From Robbsia andropogonis (lineage in GTDB: Bacteria > Pseudomonadota > Gammaproteobacteria > Burkholderiales > Burkholderiaceae): 32,396 nt of DNA. The stretch is taken from NCBI RefSeq assembly GCF_000970345.1, contig NZ_LAQU01000041.1, positions 1 through 32,396 on the forward strand. Reading direction: 5' to 3'. Below are positions 9,452 to 18,506 of the stretch, piece by piece. The translations under genes and the position numbers were made by a program. How positions within the stretch are numbered: the first letter of the stretch is position 1; each line of letters opens with the position of its first letter. The notes under the pieces were generated by a model. That model did no database searches and had not been told where the DNA came from. It saw only the letters and a program-made list of their open reading frames with translations.

Positions 9452-10666
9452 TCATACCGGATGTGCCGGCATCGCCGGTAGCGTCCTCCCCGCGCTCGCC
9501 GCTTGTATGGGCACGATACGCCCCATCCGCTGCGCCAATCTCGTACGATCCTGCACCTCTCCCGCCAACTGGCCGCAAGCGGCATCGATATCATCGCCGC
9601 GCGTCTTGCGGATGGTAGTGATGACGCCTGCTTCGATCAAAATGTCGGAGAAGCGCTTGATGCGGTCGGCACGCGAACGCTTCAATCCTGAATCAGGAAA
9701 CGGATTGAACGGAATCAGGTTGAACTTGCACGGCACATCCCGGGTCAACGCGACCAGCTCGCGCGCATGTGTCGGCGAGTCGTTGACGTTGTCCAGCATG
9801 CAATATTCGAACGTAATGAATTCCCGGGGCGCGACCTTCAGGTAGCGCTGACAAGCAGCCATCAGTTCGCGCAACGGGTGCTTACGATTCAATGGAATCA
9901 GGTCATCGCGCAGGGCATCGTTCGGCGCATGCAGCGAAACCGCCAGCGCAACCGGCAACTCGGACGCGAGCCGATCGATCATCGGCACCACACCGGATGT
10001 CGAGAGGGTTACGCGACGGCGAGACAAACCATAAGCGTTATCGTCGAGCATCAAGCGCATGGCGCTGACCACAGGCTCGAAATTCAGCAACGGCTCGCCC
10101 ATTCCCATCATGACAACGTTCGTCACGGCGCGGGCGTCCGCGGCCTCCTCGGGCACCGACATGCCTTGCGCAACAGCTTCGGCCCGCGCGAGCGCACGGG
10201 CTTCGCGAACCGCGAACTCAGCCATCCACAGCTGACCGATGATTTCACCGGTCGTTAAGTTGCGATTGAAACCCTGCTTACCTGTCGAACAAAAACGGCA
10301 ATTCACCGCGCAGCCGGCCTGCGACGAAATGCAAAGCGTGCCCCGGGATGTTTCAGGAATATAGACGGTCTCGACCGCATTACCCGCGCCCACGTCCAAC
10401 AGCCACTTGCGCGTCCCATCCAGGGAAATATGGTCCTGCACCACCTGCGGTTTCGCGATTGTCGCGCGCGAAGCCAGTTTGGCGCGCAACGACTTCGCAA
10501 GGTCGGTCATTTTTTCGAAATCGGACTCACCACCCTGGTGAATCCAGCGCTGCAATTGCTTTGCGCGAAACGCTTTTTCGCCAAGCGAGTCGCAGTAAGC
10601 GACCAGATCAGCGGCGTCAAAATCGAGGAGATTCACAGGCGCTTGCGCGCCGCGTTGTTCAGTCAT
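9452..10666 (-). CDS. rlmN: dual-specificity 23S rRNA/tRNA adenine-C2 methyltransferase RlmN
   Basis: RlmN is a radical-SAM enzyme that methylates C2 of A2503 in 23S rRNA and A37 in some tRNAs. From the ATG at 10666 the product is 404 residues. The radical-SAM cysteines are Cys119, Cys123 and Cys126 ([19 protein letters not shown]). The two mechanistic cysteines are Cys112, in [10 protein letters not shown], and Cys364, in [12 protein letters not shown]. The SAM-binding GMGEPLLNF motif is at about 188-196. The frame is open 108 codons further upstream, to 10990, but that segment is arginine-rich and unlike RlmN, so it is rejected. The chosen start has AGG about nine bases upstream. The gene is co-directional with ndk and rodZ. 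Confidence 0.95.
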   Translation of the reverse strand: MTEQRGAQAPVNLLDFDAADLVAYCDSLGEKAFRAKQLQRWIHQGGESDFEKMTDLAKSLRAKLASRATIAKPQVVQDHISLDGTRKWLLDVGAGNAVETVYIPETSRGTLCISSQAGCAVNCRFCSTGKQGFNRNLTTGEIIGQLWMAEFAVREARALARAEAVAQGMSVPEEAADARAVTNVVMMGMGEPLLNFEPVVSAMRLMLDDNAYGLSRRRVTLSTSGVVPMIDRLASELPVALAVSLHAPNDALRDDLIPLNRKHPLRELMAACQRYLKVAPREFITFEYCMLDNVNDSPTHARELVALTRDVPCKFNLIPFNPFPDSGLKRSRADRIKRFSDILIEAGVITTIRKTRGDDIDAACGQLAGEVQDRTRLAQRMGRIVPIQAASAGRTLPAMPAHPV

Positions 10667-10999
10667 TGGGAACACCTGCACGGAGAACGACGCATCCCGC
10701 ATCGATACGCGCGCGGAACGCCTACATGTTGCCTGCGGTCGGTCGTAAAAACCACCGCGAAAAATAGGAACCACCATACGCCGCAACAGCGCCTTGAAAG
10801 CGTCGCCGCGGCGGGCAGCGGCAAAGCCAGGTCTTGCTATACGGCCAAAGATGTGAAACACGCGACACCGCGTTACTTTCACACCATGCCCGCCAATGAG
10901 CGGACGCTGCGCGCGCGTCTGACGCAGCCGCTCATCAAAAGTGGACCGGGGCGCATGCGGCATTGCACAGCGCCGCTCGCCCCGATCCATTTGCCATAA
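10667..10999. other. ndk-rlmN intergenic region
   Basis: This is 333 bases without a supportable gene. It holds an imperfect hairpin at 10897-10934 (listed separately) and, on the minus strand, the rlmN leader. The rlmN reading frame happens to remain open through most of it, but the translation is low-quality and basic. No clear promoter was found; a promoter for rlmN probably lies here because the gap is long. Confidence 0.4.
10897..10934. repeat. imperfect inverted repeat downstream of ndk
   Basis: Arms TGAGCGG and CCGCTCA are followed inward by CGCTGCG-type complementary sequence with a small bulge. The potential stem-loop is about 65 bases past the ndk stop. No T-run follows on the minus strand, so it is at best a weak or factor-dependent 3' end for the ndk transcript. 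Confidence 0.4.
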
Positions 11000-11425
11000 T
11001 CAACGCGAGTAGACGTTGATTTCCGGGAAAAAGAAGGCGACCTCGACCGCTGCGGTTTCCGCCGCATCCGAACCGTGAACGGCATTTGCGTCGATGCTGT
11101 CCGCGAAATCCGCCCGGATCGTGCCGGCCTCCGCCTTCTTCGGATCCGTCGCACCCATCAGGTCACGGTGCTTCAAGATTGCGCCTTCGCCTTCCAGCAC
11201 CGAGATGACCACCGGGCCCGAAATCATGAACTTGACCAAATCGCCGAAAAACGGACGCGCCGCATGTACAGCATAGAACTTCTCAGCGTCGGCTTGCGAT
11301 AACTGCGCCATACGCGATGCAACGATCTTCAGACCGGCATTTTCGAAGCGGCTGTAGATCTGTCCGATCACATTCTTCGCCACCGCGTCCGGCTTGATAA
11401 TGGACAGAGTACGCTCGATAGCCAT
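11000..11425 (-). CDS. ndk: nucleoside-diphosphate kinase
   Basis: Ndk transfers the gamma phosphate of ATP to other NDPs and dNDPs and balances nucleotide pools. The 141-residue product is complete and typical. It opens with [18 protein letters not shown] (catalytic-site Lys11), and carries the phospho-accepting His117 in the signature NAVHGSDA at 114-121. The ATG at 11425 is preceded by GGAG with six-base spacing. An in-frame upstream extension to 11512 overlaps the promoter and is rejected. A near-consensus extended -10 lies about 47 bases upstream, making this the likely first gene of the long minus-strand block. Confidence 0.97.
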   Translation of the reverse strand: MAIERTLSIIKPDAVAKNVIGQIYSRFENAGLKIVASRMAQLSQADAEKFYAVHAARPFFGDLVKFMISGPVVISVLEGEGAILKHRDLMGATDPKKAEAGTIRADFADSIDANAVHGSDAAETAAVEVAFFFPEINVYSR

Positions 11426-11471
11426 GAAAACTCCACGAAATGAATAAGTTAGGTAAGAAAATGAATCTCGT

Positions 11472-11480
11472 ATTATAGCA
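11472..11480 (-). promoter_or_regulatory. extended -10 promoter of ndk
   Basis: The minus strand reads TGCTATAAT, a perfect TATAAT preceded by the TGn extension. No good -35 hexamer is present at 16-18 bases, which is typical for extended -10 promoters. A start site near 11465 would give a leader of about 40 bases before the ndk ATG. Confidence 0.6.
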
Positions 11481-11686
11481 TGGGACAGAACACGAGATCG
11501 ACTTTTGCACAAAACCTTTCAGTACTGTAATATTTGGTAGAAATATTGACGTTCGAGCAGTGCACGCGCAAAGATACACGGTGTTAGGATGGCGTTGAAT
11601 AAGCCCCGAGCCGCGCGTTGACCGCGCTGGCGCGGGTCCGCAAGTTTCGCTGGAATGCTTTGGGCATCCGGCCATAGGAGAAGGAA

Positions 11687-12391
11687 ATGAGCGATTTCCG
11701 GAATTACGATTTCGGTCGCGGCGGTTCGGTCAGCACCGTCACGGTCCGTAACCGCGTACTGCGCAATACGTACTGGCTGCTGGCGTTGTCCATGGTTCCG
11801 ACGGTGTTCGGCGCCTGGTTGGGTCTCGTCACGGGCTTCACCGCGTTCGCCGCGGCTAGTCCGATGATGACGGTGATCCTGTTCTTCGCGGTGGCCTTTG
11901 GCCTGATGTTCGCGATCGAGCGAAACAAGAACAGTGGCATAGGGGTCGCATTGCTGCTCGCCTTTACGTTCTTCATGGGCGTAATGTTGTCACGGATGAT
12001 CGGCATGGTACTGGGGCTCGCGAACGGCGCGTCCCTGATCATGCTCGCGTTTGGCGGCACCGGTGTGGTCTTCGGAGCAATGGCGACGATCGCCACGGTG
12101 TCGAAGCGTGATTTCAGCAAGCTGGCGGGTTGGTTGATGATGGGGGTGGTCGTCCTCATCGTCGCGTCGATTGCAAATATTTGGCTGCAACTGCCGGCGT
12201 TGGTTCTGACGGTGTCGGTGCTGGCATTGGTCATTTTCTCGGCTTTCCTGCTCGTCGATGTACAGCGTGTGATCAACGGTGGTGAAACGAATTACGTCAC
12301 CGCCACGCTGGCCATCTATCTCGACCTCTACAACATCTTCACCAGCCTGCTGAGCATCCTCAGTATCTTCGGCGGCGGCAACCGCAACTAA
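11687..12391 (+). CDS. Bax inhibitor-1/YccA family membrane protein
   Basis: The 234-residue protein is a multi-pass inner-membrane protein of the BI-1 (UPF0005) family. A short N-terminus (MSDFRNYDFGRGGSVSTVTV) precedes about seven hydrophobic helices, ending with the conserved acidic-polar segment LAIYLDLYNIFTSLLSIL. In E. coli YccA modulates the FtsH protease; HflK and HflC, other FtsH regulators, normally lie just beyond hflX in this chromosomal neighbourhood. A role here is inferred only. AGGAGAAGG lies directly upstream of the ATG. It is transcribed divergently from ndk. A TTGACG at 11546-11551 is a possible -35, but no good -10 accompanies it. A rho-independent terminator follows at 12446-12486. 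Confidence 0.92.
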   Translation: MSDFRNYDFGRGGSVSTVTVRNRVLRNTYWLLALSMVPTVFGAWLGLVTGFTAFAAASPMMTVILFFAVAFGLMFAIERNKNSGIGVALLLAFTFFMGVMLSRMIGMVLGLANGASLIMLAFGGTGVVFGAMATIATVSKRDFSKLAGWLMMGVVVLIVASIANIWLQLPALVLTVSVLALVIFSAFLLVDVQRVINGGETNYVTATLAIYLDLYNIFTSLLSILSIFGGGNRN

Positions 12392-12411
12392 CTAAAGGCA
12401 CGCTTCCCCAG

Positions 12412-12432
12412 CGCCCCCGTAACACGGGGGCG
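12412..12432. repeat. perfect 9-bp inverted repeat after yccA-like gene
   Basis: CGCCCCCGT and ACGGGGGCG flank a three-base AAC loop, 20 bases past the stop codon at 12391. There is no T-tract after it. It precedes the true terminator and may act as an mRNA 3' stabiliser. Confidence 0.55.
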
Positions 12433-12445
12433 GGACACGGCAGAA

Positions 12446-12486
12446 GAGCTCACCCTGTAGTGCAACGAGGGTGGGCTCTTTGTTTT
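12446..12486 (+). terminator. rho-independent terminator of the YccA-family gene
   Basis: An 11-base stem (GAGCTCACCCT with AGGGTGGGCTC, one T-G wobble) encloses a loop of about 11 bases. It is followed directly by TTTGTTTT. It lies 55 bases beyond the stop of the plus-strand gene. Confidence 0.82.
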
Positions 12487-12603
12487 ACGCCGGGACGGGA
12501 TGGACGCGTCGGCAATGTATGCAGGCCGGCCGTTGCGTAAGCAGGGCCGCGGGGGCTTGGAGGAATAACACGCAGTCGCTGCATGCGTTTGACGTTCGAA
12601 GCG

Positions 12604-14139
12604 TTACTTGTCGCGCTCGAAAACGGCGATTGACTCGACATGCGAGGTGTGCGGGAACATATTGACCACCCCTGCTCCCCTCAGCCGATAACCGGCCTCG
12701 TGCACCAGCAGGCCCGCGTCGCGCGCCAACGTGGCCGGGTTGCACGACACGTAGACAATACGCGAAGGCAATAAATGCGTTTCGCCAGCGACCGCCAGTT
12801 CCGCCAGCGTCTTCGCCACGGCCAGGGCGCCTTCCCGCGGTGGATCGATCAGTGCTTTATCAAAAGCACCAAGCGCGCGCCAATCGTTGACTGTCATCTC
12901 AAACAGATTGCTGCACGAAAATGTCGTGCGTGTATCCACGCCGTTTAACCGTGCATTATCGAGCGCGCGCGCGGTCAGGACCTCGCTACCCTCGATACCG
13001 TGAACTTCCCTGGCCAGACGCGCCAACGGCAACGTAAAGTTGCCTAGGCCGCAAAACAAATCGATAACGCGATCAGTCGACGTCGGCGCCAGCAGGCGCA
13101 AAGCGCGCGAGACCAGTACGCGATTGATCGCGTGGTTGACCTGCGTGAAATCGGTTGGACGGAATGGCATCCGGATATTGAATTCGGGCAGGACGTAATC
13201 GAGCCCTGTCGCGTCGATATCCGTAGCAGGATAGAACGGCACAACCGTGTCGGGTCCTTTTGGCTGCAACCAGAATTGCACGCCATGGACGTCAGCAAAC
13301 GCACGTATTGCCGCCTCGTCATCCAGCGTTAACGGCTCGAGCACGCGCAGCACCAGTGCGATAACGGTGGCGCCCATCGCCAGTTCGATCTGCGGCATTC
13401 GGTCGCAGATCGAAAGTTGAGCGACCAAATGCCGCAGCGGCACCAGCATGTCTGAAATCACGGACGGCAGCACTTCGCAGTGCGTCATGTCGGCAACATA
13501 ACTGCTCTTGCGCTCGTGAAATCCAACCAGCACACCGCCCTTCTTGGCAACGTTGCGAACGGTCAGACGTGCACGGTAGCGATAGCCCCAACCTGGACCA
13601 TGAATCGGGCGCATTACGGTCTCGGGCTTCAGTTTCGAGAGATGCTGAAGGTTATCCTCCAGCACGCGCTGTTTGACGGCCACCTGCGCTCGCAAATCCA
13701 GATGCTGCATCGAACATCCGCCACAGATCCCGAAGTAAGTGCATTTCGGCATTGTCCGCAGCACACTTGGCCGCAGCACCTTCGTCAACGTCGCCTGTTC
13801 AAACGACGGTTTCTTGCGATAGCTCGAATAAATGACCCTTTCACCGGGCAACGCGCCTTCGACGAAGACCACTTTTCCCGGCACGCCATCTTCGCCGACC
13901 AACCGCCCCACGCCACGGGCCTCCATATCGAGCGAGTCGATCTCGATGATCGTATCAAGCGCCCCCGGGACGCGCGAGGCGTCGGTCTGTCCGCCACGTT
14001 CACGCCGATTACGCCGCATCTTTACTGGCTTCACTGAAGCATCGTGCGCGGCGCCAACCGGCGACACGGGCGCGGGGGCGATAGGGGTCGGCAAATCGGA
14101 ACGGGATTCAGGCACGGTCATTCTCGGTCGCCCAGGCAT
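12604..14139 (-). CDS. rlmD: 23S rRNA (uracil(1939)-C5)-methyltransferase RlmD
   Basis: RlmD (RumA) is an iron-sulfur, SAM-dependent RNA methyltransferase that makes m5U1939 in 23S rRNA. From the ATG at 14139 it is 511 residues. A basic N-terminal tail is followed by a TRAM-type RNA-binding domain at about 55-118. The cluster cysteines are Cys133, Cys139 and Cys142 ([10 protein letters not shown]) plus Cys220. The Rossmann methyltransferase domain has the SAM loop [14 protein letters not shown], the DPPREG motif, and the catalytic Cys466 in [12 protein letters not shown] chose 14139 because AGGGG stands four bases before it; ATGs at 14193 and 14121 are in frame but have poorer sites. It is the last gene before the convergent yccA-like gene. 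Confidence 0.93.
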   Translation of the reverse strand: MPGRPRMTVPESRSDLPTPIAPAPVSPVGAAHDASVKPVKMRRNRRERGGQTDASRVPGALDTIIEIDSLDMEARGVGRLVGEDGVPGKVVFVEGALPGERVIYSSYRKKPSFEQATLTKVLRPSVLRTMPKCTYFGICGGCSMQHLDLRAQVAVKQRVLEDNLQHLSKLKPETVMRPIHGPGWGYRYRARLTVRNVAKKGGVLVGFHERKSSYVADMTHCEVLPSVISDMLVPLRHLVAQLSICDRMPQIELAMGATVIALVLRVLEPLTLDDEAAIRAFADVHGVQFWLQPKGPDTVVPFYPATDIDATGLDYVLPEFNIRMPFRPTDFTQVNHAINRVLVSRALRLLAPTSTDRVIDLFCGLGNFTLPLARLAREVHGIEGSEVLTARALDNARLNGVDTRTTFSCSNLFEMTVNDWRALGAFDKALIDPPREGALAVAKTLAELAVAGETHLLPSRIVYVSCNPATLARDAGLLVHEAGYRLRGAGVVNMFPHTSHVESIAVFERDK

Positions 14140-14376
14140 CAAGCCCCTGCGCTGGACGCTTGCTGATTCGCGAAGGCGCGCGGGAACGGTCATGCACGGC
14201 AGTGTGGGGAAGAGGCGAGATTGTAAGCGAATGCGGCGCCGGACGGTATGCGTAACTGAGACGCCCTCTAAAGGGTATTGTCATTATCCTTGGATTTGGC
14301 ATGATGCTGGCCACATGGTCGGCCTCGCGCGGTCGCCAGATACATGCCCCGGTTCGCGCGGCGCGCCTCGGCGTTT

Positions 14377-15336
14377 TCAAGCGAAACCAGCCAGATATTC
14401 CGCCCAATGCGCCTCGGGTCGCGCAGCGAGCGCTTCCTTGACCAATTGCACTTCGTCCTGATATTCAAGCGTCGACAGCTCGCCACGCATCAATTGAAAA
14501 CGGCAATACATCAAGTAGGTGTTGACCACATCGGTTTCGCAGTAATGCCGAATGTCATCGATCTTGCCCGCCTGATAGGCCGACCAGACCTGGGAGCCAT
14601 CCATGCCCATCTTGCCGGGAAAACCGCAGAGCTTGGCCAATGCATCCAGGGGCGCACTGGCGCGCGGCTGATATGCGGCCAACACGTCCATCAGATCGGT
14701 GTGCCGGAAGTGATAACGACTGATGTAATTGTTCCATTTGGCATCCCGGTCGATGCTGCCCATGTCCCAATATCGCTGGGCGCTGATGCCATGGATCAGC
14801 GCGCGATAATGCAGCACGGGCAGGTCGAAGCCGCCGCCGTTCCACGACACCAGCACAGGACCATACCGCTCGATCATGTCGAAAAACGCCGCGATCAACA
14901 CCGGCTCGGGATCGCCAGGTTGACCGAGTGATCGCACGACGAACCCTTTACTTCCCCGTAATACGCAAGAAATCGCGACAATGCGTTGCAGATGGTGCGG
15001 CAAAAAATCGGAACCGGTCTTGATACGCCGCGCATCGAATGCGCGCTGCGCGACCGTTTCGTCATCCATTGCCGACAACGGCGTGCTTCCGTCAACGACC
15101 GACGAGCCCTGGCTTGTCGCCTCGACCGCTCCGGCATCAGGGTCGGAATCGCCCTCGCCGACGATATCGTCACCTGACCGCGAAGGACGCGTCGGCATGC
15201 CTTTCCTCATGGCGCCCACACCGCCTGCCCCTTCAACCGCCATCGCCGACGCGCCAGCCGGACCACTATCACCCAGTGCACGCAAGCCGGCCACGTCAGG
15301 CACCGTCTCAATATCAAACACCAGTATGGCATTCAC
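14377..15336 (-). CDS. predicted PolB-type 3'-5' exonuclease (DnaQ-like fold)
   Basis: The 319-residue protein matches the family of predicted 3'-5' exonucleases related to the proofreading domain of DNA polymerase B. Three DEDDy motifs are visible: Exo I FDIET with Asp8 and Glu10, Exo II SWNGGGFDLPVL at 164-175, and Exo III YCETD, where Tyr265 and Asp269 fit YxxxD. It has no polymerase domain. Between Exo I and the core lies an unusual Gly/Ser/Ala/Asp-rich insert of roughly 60 residues (about 25-90), absent from homologues as I remember them. The start codon is GTG at 15336, overlapping the rpoS stop by four bases (GTGA), which implies translational coupling. Substrate is unknown; a repair role is inferred. 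Confidence 0.88.
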   Translation of the reverse strand: MNAILVFDIETVPDVAGLRALGDSGPAGASAMAVEGAGGVGAMRKGMPTRPSRSGDDIVGEGDSDPDAGAVEATSQGSSVVDGSTPLSAMDDETVAQRAFDARRIKTGSDFLPHHLQRIVAISCVLRGSKGFVVRSLGQPGDPEPVLIAAFFDMIERYGPVLVSWNGGGFDLPVLHYRALIHGISAQRYWDMGSIDRDAKWNNYISRYHFRHTDLMDVLAAYQPRASAPLDALAKLCGFPGKMGMDGSQVWSAYQAGKIDDIRHYCETDVVNTYLMYCRFQLMRGELSTLEYQDEVQLVKEALAARPEAHWAEYLAGFA

Positions 15337-16526
15337 AACACGGAATCCTTGCCCACGCCATTGGACGCGAGGTGACGTTTCAGACGGAGGAGCGCCTCTT
15401 GCTGTATCTGCCGCACACGCTCCCGCGTCAAGTGCAGCTCTTCCGCCAATTGCTCCAGCGTCGCCGGTTCAAGATTGTTGAGACCAAAACGCCGCTCGAT
15501 GACGAGACGGTGCTTGTCGGACAATCGCGACAACCAATTACGCGTCAACACTTCCACTTCCCGGTTCTGCACTTCGGTGTCAGGCGCATGCGCCTGGTCA
15601 TCGGACAGCAGATCCAACAGACTGCTGCCAGGGTCGAGATCCAGGGGTGCGTCCAGCGATGCCGTGTGTTCGTTCAGCGCAAGAATATCGGCAATTTCGT
15701 CGGCACTTTTCCCCGTCAAGTGTGCGATATCATCGACGCTGGCTTCACGACGCTCACCCGGAAATTCCGCCCACGCACTTTTTTCGAGATGACGTTTGGC
15801 ACGCAAGACCTGATTCAATTCACGGATCACATGGACCGGCAGACGGACCGTGCGTGCCTGGTTCATGATCGCGCGTTCGATGCTTTGTCGAATCCACCAG
15901 GTTGCATAAGTCGAGAAGCGGAATCCGCGATCGGGATCGAACTTCTCGATGGCGTGCATCAGACCGAGATTGCCTTCCGCGATGACATCGAGCAGGGGCA
16001 GGCCGCGATTGGAATACGCTTTGGCGATGCTGACCACCAATCGCAAATTGTGTTCGATCATCACCTGACGCGCTTCGAACAAGCCCTCCTTCGCCAAGCG
16101 CGAATAGCGTTGCTCCTCCTCGGCGGTCAGCAACGGTTTCATGCTGATCCGATTCAGGTAGTGCTGGATCGTGTCGGCGGTGAGCTCCGCCTGCAGAAGA
16201 TTACGAAACTCGGTGGGGTCATTGTCCGTGGTGCCGCCGCCACGGCCTTCACGGCCACGGTCCTCACCGCTTGTCGCGGCGGAACCATCGTCGACCCGTG
16301 CGTCGTCGCTGCTTTCGGGATCCTCGAAGTTTTCCACCGGGTGAGCCAGATCGAGATGATCCGCGACATCCACATCGCCCGGATCGGTCGACACCTCGGC
16401 GGCAGTGACCTCTGCGTCAGATAGAAGCGTATCTCTCGCCTTGCCGTCACGGCGGGGCAACCGCCCAGGGCGTTTGCCCTCGGACGCCTTGACCTCCTTG
16501 ACCACCCGCCGCTTCGACTTCGGCAT
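15333..16526 (-). CDS. rpoS: RNA polymerase sigma factor RpoS
   Basis: RpoS is the stationary-phase and general-stress sigma factor. The 397-residue product has region 1.2 at about 113-146 (TADTIQHYLNRISMKPLLTA). Region 2 is at about 155-225, with the RpoD/RpoS hallmark GNLGLMHAIEKFDPDRGFRF and the WWIRQSI motif. Region 3 follows, then region 4 at about 325-388 with the helix-turn-helix ending LTRERVRQIQQEALLRLK. The first 105 residues are a charged, low-complexity extension longer than in E. coli (330 residues total). The ATG at 16526 has AGGGAG a few bases upstream, and the nlpD stop is 10 bases away. The order surE-pcm-nlpD-rpoS is classic and separates it from RpoD. In relatives a main rpoS promoter lies inside nlpD. 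Confidence 0.96.
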   Translation of the reverse strand: MPKSKRRVVKEVKASEGKRPGRLPRRDGKARDTLLSDAEVTAAEVSTDPGDVDVADHLDLAHPVENFEDPESSDDARVDDGSAATSGEDRGREGRGGGTTDNDPTEFRNLLQAELTADTIQHYLNRISMKPLLTAEEEQRYSRLAKEGLFEARQVMIEHNLRLVVSIAKAYSNRGLPLLDVIAEGNLGLMHAIEKFDPDRGFRFSTYATWWIRQSIERAIMNQARTVRLPVHVIRELNQVLRAKRHLEKSAWAEFPGERREASVDDIAHLTGKSADEIADILALNEHTASLDAPLDLDPGSSLLDLLSDDQAHAPDTEVQNREVEVLTRNWLSRLSDKHRLVIERRFGLNNLEPATLEQLAEELHLTRERVRQIQQEALLRLKRHLASNGVGKDSVL

Positions 16527-16536
16527 AACGCTCCCT

Positions 16537-17544
16537 TTACTGAGGAGGCAGATACTTCATCGGATCCACCGGACTGGAATCTTTACGAACTTCGAAGTGC
16601 AACTCGACACGACTCGCCTGCGTATCGCCCATTTCAGCAATCTTCTGGCCCCTCGTGACGACATCGTTATTCTTGACGAGCAGCACCCGGTTGTGACCAT
16701 AGGCAGTCAAATAATGATCGTCATGCTTGATGATAATCAGATTGCCGTATCCCCGCAGTTCGCTTCCCGCATATAACACCCGTCCGCCCGCCGCCGCCAG
16801 AATAGGCGTGCCTGCCGCCCCGGCGATATCGATTCCCTTGCTTTTGACGCCATCGAATCGCTGAACGATCTGCCCCGCGCCCGCGCCACCCTGCACCGGC
16901 CAGATAAACTGCACTGGACCGTTACCCACCGGGGGAGTCGTGTCCGCACTTGTCGAGGGCGCGGGCGCCGGTGGCAACGCCGTCACGCCGGAAGTGGCGC
17001 CCGGCGTCACGGCATTCGGCGAATTGCCAGACGGATTGGCGCCGTTCGCATAGGGTGACGGATACCCCCCGGCGTTTGCCGGTGGTGCCCCGCCGTTCGC
17101 ATAAGGCGACGCGTACGCCGACGTTGCCCCCCCTAACGGCGTGGCCTGTACGGCGCCGCCACCGAGCGGCGTGCTGGTGACACCCGAGGCATCAGGCGTC
17201 GATCCCGGCGGAGCGACCCGGAGTACCTGACCCACCTCGATCTGGTTCGGATTGGTCAGGTTGTTCCACGCCGCGATGTCGCGATAGTTTTGACCATTCT
17301 TCAACGCCACCCGATACAACGTATCACCAGGCTGCACTTGATAGTAACCCGGAGGCGGGGGCCCCGGCGGCACATTGGACACCGCGGCACCCTGCAATCC
17401 CGGCGCCGTACCGGTCCTATCGACCACCGGCGCGCTGTCCATCCGCGAGGCACAGGCGGCCAATGCGGACACGGCCACCACGCAAGCACCACGCTGGATG
17501 TGTGTCCACAAGGATCGACCGCTGCCATTCATCAACATACTCAT
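16537..17544 (-). CDS. nlpD: NlpD-type lipoprotein with LysM and degenerate M23 domain
   Basis: NlpD is an outer-membrane lipoprotein that activates the cell-splitting amidase AmiC during division. From the ATG at 17544 the product is 335 residues. A signal peptide ends in the lipobox LAAC (Cys31). A LysM peptidoglycan-binding domain spans about 67-110 (YYQVQPGDTLYRVALKNGQN). A Pro/Gly/Ala-rich linker carries a repeated SPYANG unit. A LytM/M23 domain occupies about 235-330. The zinc-binding histidine normally before the aspartate in that domain is replaced (KSKGIDIAG), so the fold is probably an activator rather than an active peptidase. The start lies five bases after the pcm stop; ATGs at 17538 and 17532 are alternatives. 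Confidence 0.9.
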   Translation of the reverse strand: MSMLMNGSGRSLWTHIQRGACVVAVSALAACASRMDSAPVVDRTGTAPGLQGAAVSNVPPGPPPPGYYQVQPGDTLYRVALKNGQNYRDIAAWNNLTNPNQIEVGQVLRVAPPGSTPDASGVTSTPLGGGAVQATPLGGATSAYASPYANGGAPPANAGGYPSPYANGANPSGNSPNAVTPGATSGVTALPPAPAPSTSADTTPPVGNGPVQFIWPVQGGAGAGQIVQRFDGVKSKGIDIAGAAGTPILAAAGGRVLYAGSELRGYGNLIIIKHDDHYLTAYGHNRVLLVKNNDVVTRGQKIAEMGDTQASRVELHFEVRKDSSPVDPMKYLPPQ

Positions 17545-17549
17545 CGGTT

Positions 17550-18506
17550 TCAGATCACTCCGGATTTCAATGGAACAAAAAACACCTTGTCGAGTACCGT
17601 CTCGCGCCATTGATGGGCGCTCAACCGCTCGACGAGTGTCAATACTTGCGAGTCCCCTCCTACCGGGGCGATCAGGCGACCACCGATACGAAGTTGCTCC
17701 GTCAGCGCGGCCGGCACGTCCAGTCCAGCGGCCGCCACGATAATGGCATCAAAAGGGGCACAGTCAGGTAACCCCAGTCGTCCGTCGCCATAATGCAGCC
17801 GAATGTTTGGCACACGCAATGGTCGCAGGTTCCTTTTTGCACGCTCATGTAGTGGCCGGATCCGTTCAATCGAGAACACATCCTGCGCCAGGTGGCTTAA
17901 TACGGCCGCTTGATAGCCACACCCGGTGCCCACTTCGAGTACGCGCGCCAGATGCGGACGACCATGCATCGCCACCTCGATCATTCGCGCGACGACCCCC
18001 GGCTTGGAGATCGTCTGGTGATGCCCGATCGGCAATGCCGCCTCCTCGTACGCCTGCGGCGCCAATGCCGCATCGACAAATGCGTGACGTGGCACCGCCT
18101 GCAACGCCGCCAACACCCCAGGGTGTGTCACACCACCGTCGCGCACCCGCTCCACCATTCGCGCGCGCACCCGCTCCGACGTCAATGCAAGTGACGACGT
18201 CGCGTGTTTTGCGACATCTCGACCGCTCGACCCTGGCCAGGCCGTGCCGGCCACCCCGCGTTGCGGTGCACCACCGGACAGAGACGGTTTTGCACACGCG
18301 ACCGCGCCGAGATGACCGCTGCGTGGCGATGTCGGTTTCGCGCTCGTCGCCACTGGAACACGCGGCGCGGCGGTGCCGGTAACCGACGCCGCGGCACGAG
18401 CCATAGGCCGCTGGCGCGACGGGAAGTCAGGTCGCGCCGATGCCTTTGTCAAATCAGACAACGTCAACGGAAACCGTTTGGGCTGGCCGTCGCGGTTGTC
18501 GCTCAT
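17550..18506 (-). CDS. pcm: protein-L-isoaspartate O-methyltransferase
   Basis: Pcm repairs isoaspartyl residues in aged proteins by SAM-dependent methylation. From the ATG at 18506 the product is 318 residues, of which about 105-318 is the catalytic domain. It holds the [10 protein letters not shown] active-site segment at 161-170 and motif [14 protein letters not shown] at 191-203. The first 100 residues are a low-complexity Ala/Ser/Pro/Arg-rich tail, so the protein is much longer than the 208-residue E. coli enzyme; Burkholderia homologues also carry an extension. The start overlaps the surE stop as ATGA, implying translational coupling, and no strong Shine-Dalgarno precedes it. It is followed at five bases by nlpD. 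Confidence 0.93.
   Translation of the reverse strand: MSDNRDGQPKRFPLTLSDLTKASARPDFPSRQRPMARAAASVTGTAAPRVPVATSAKPTSPRSGHLGAVACAKPSLSGGAPQRGVAGTAWPGSSGRDVAKHATSSLALTSERVRARMVERVRDGGVTHPGVLAALQAVPRHAFVDAALAPQAYEEAALPIGHHQTISKPGVVARMIEVAMHGRPHLARVLEVGTGCGYQAAVLSHLAQDVFSIERIRPLHERAKRNLRPLRVPNIRLHYGDGRLGLPDCAPFDAIIVAAAGLDVPAALTEQLRIGGRLIAPVGGDSQVLTLVERLSAHQWRETVLDKVFFVPLKSGVI

Noticed and set aside
10667-10990. In-frame upstream extension of rlmN (108 codons)
   Set aside because: Basic, low-complexity translation with no RlmN similarity; the ATG at 10666 matches the known N-terminus.
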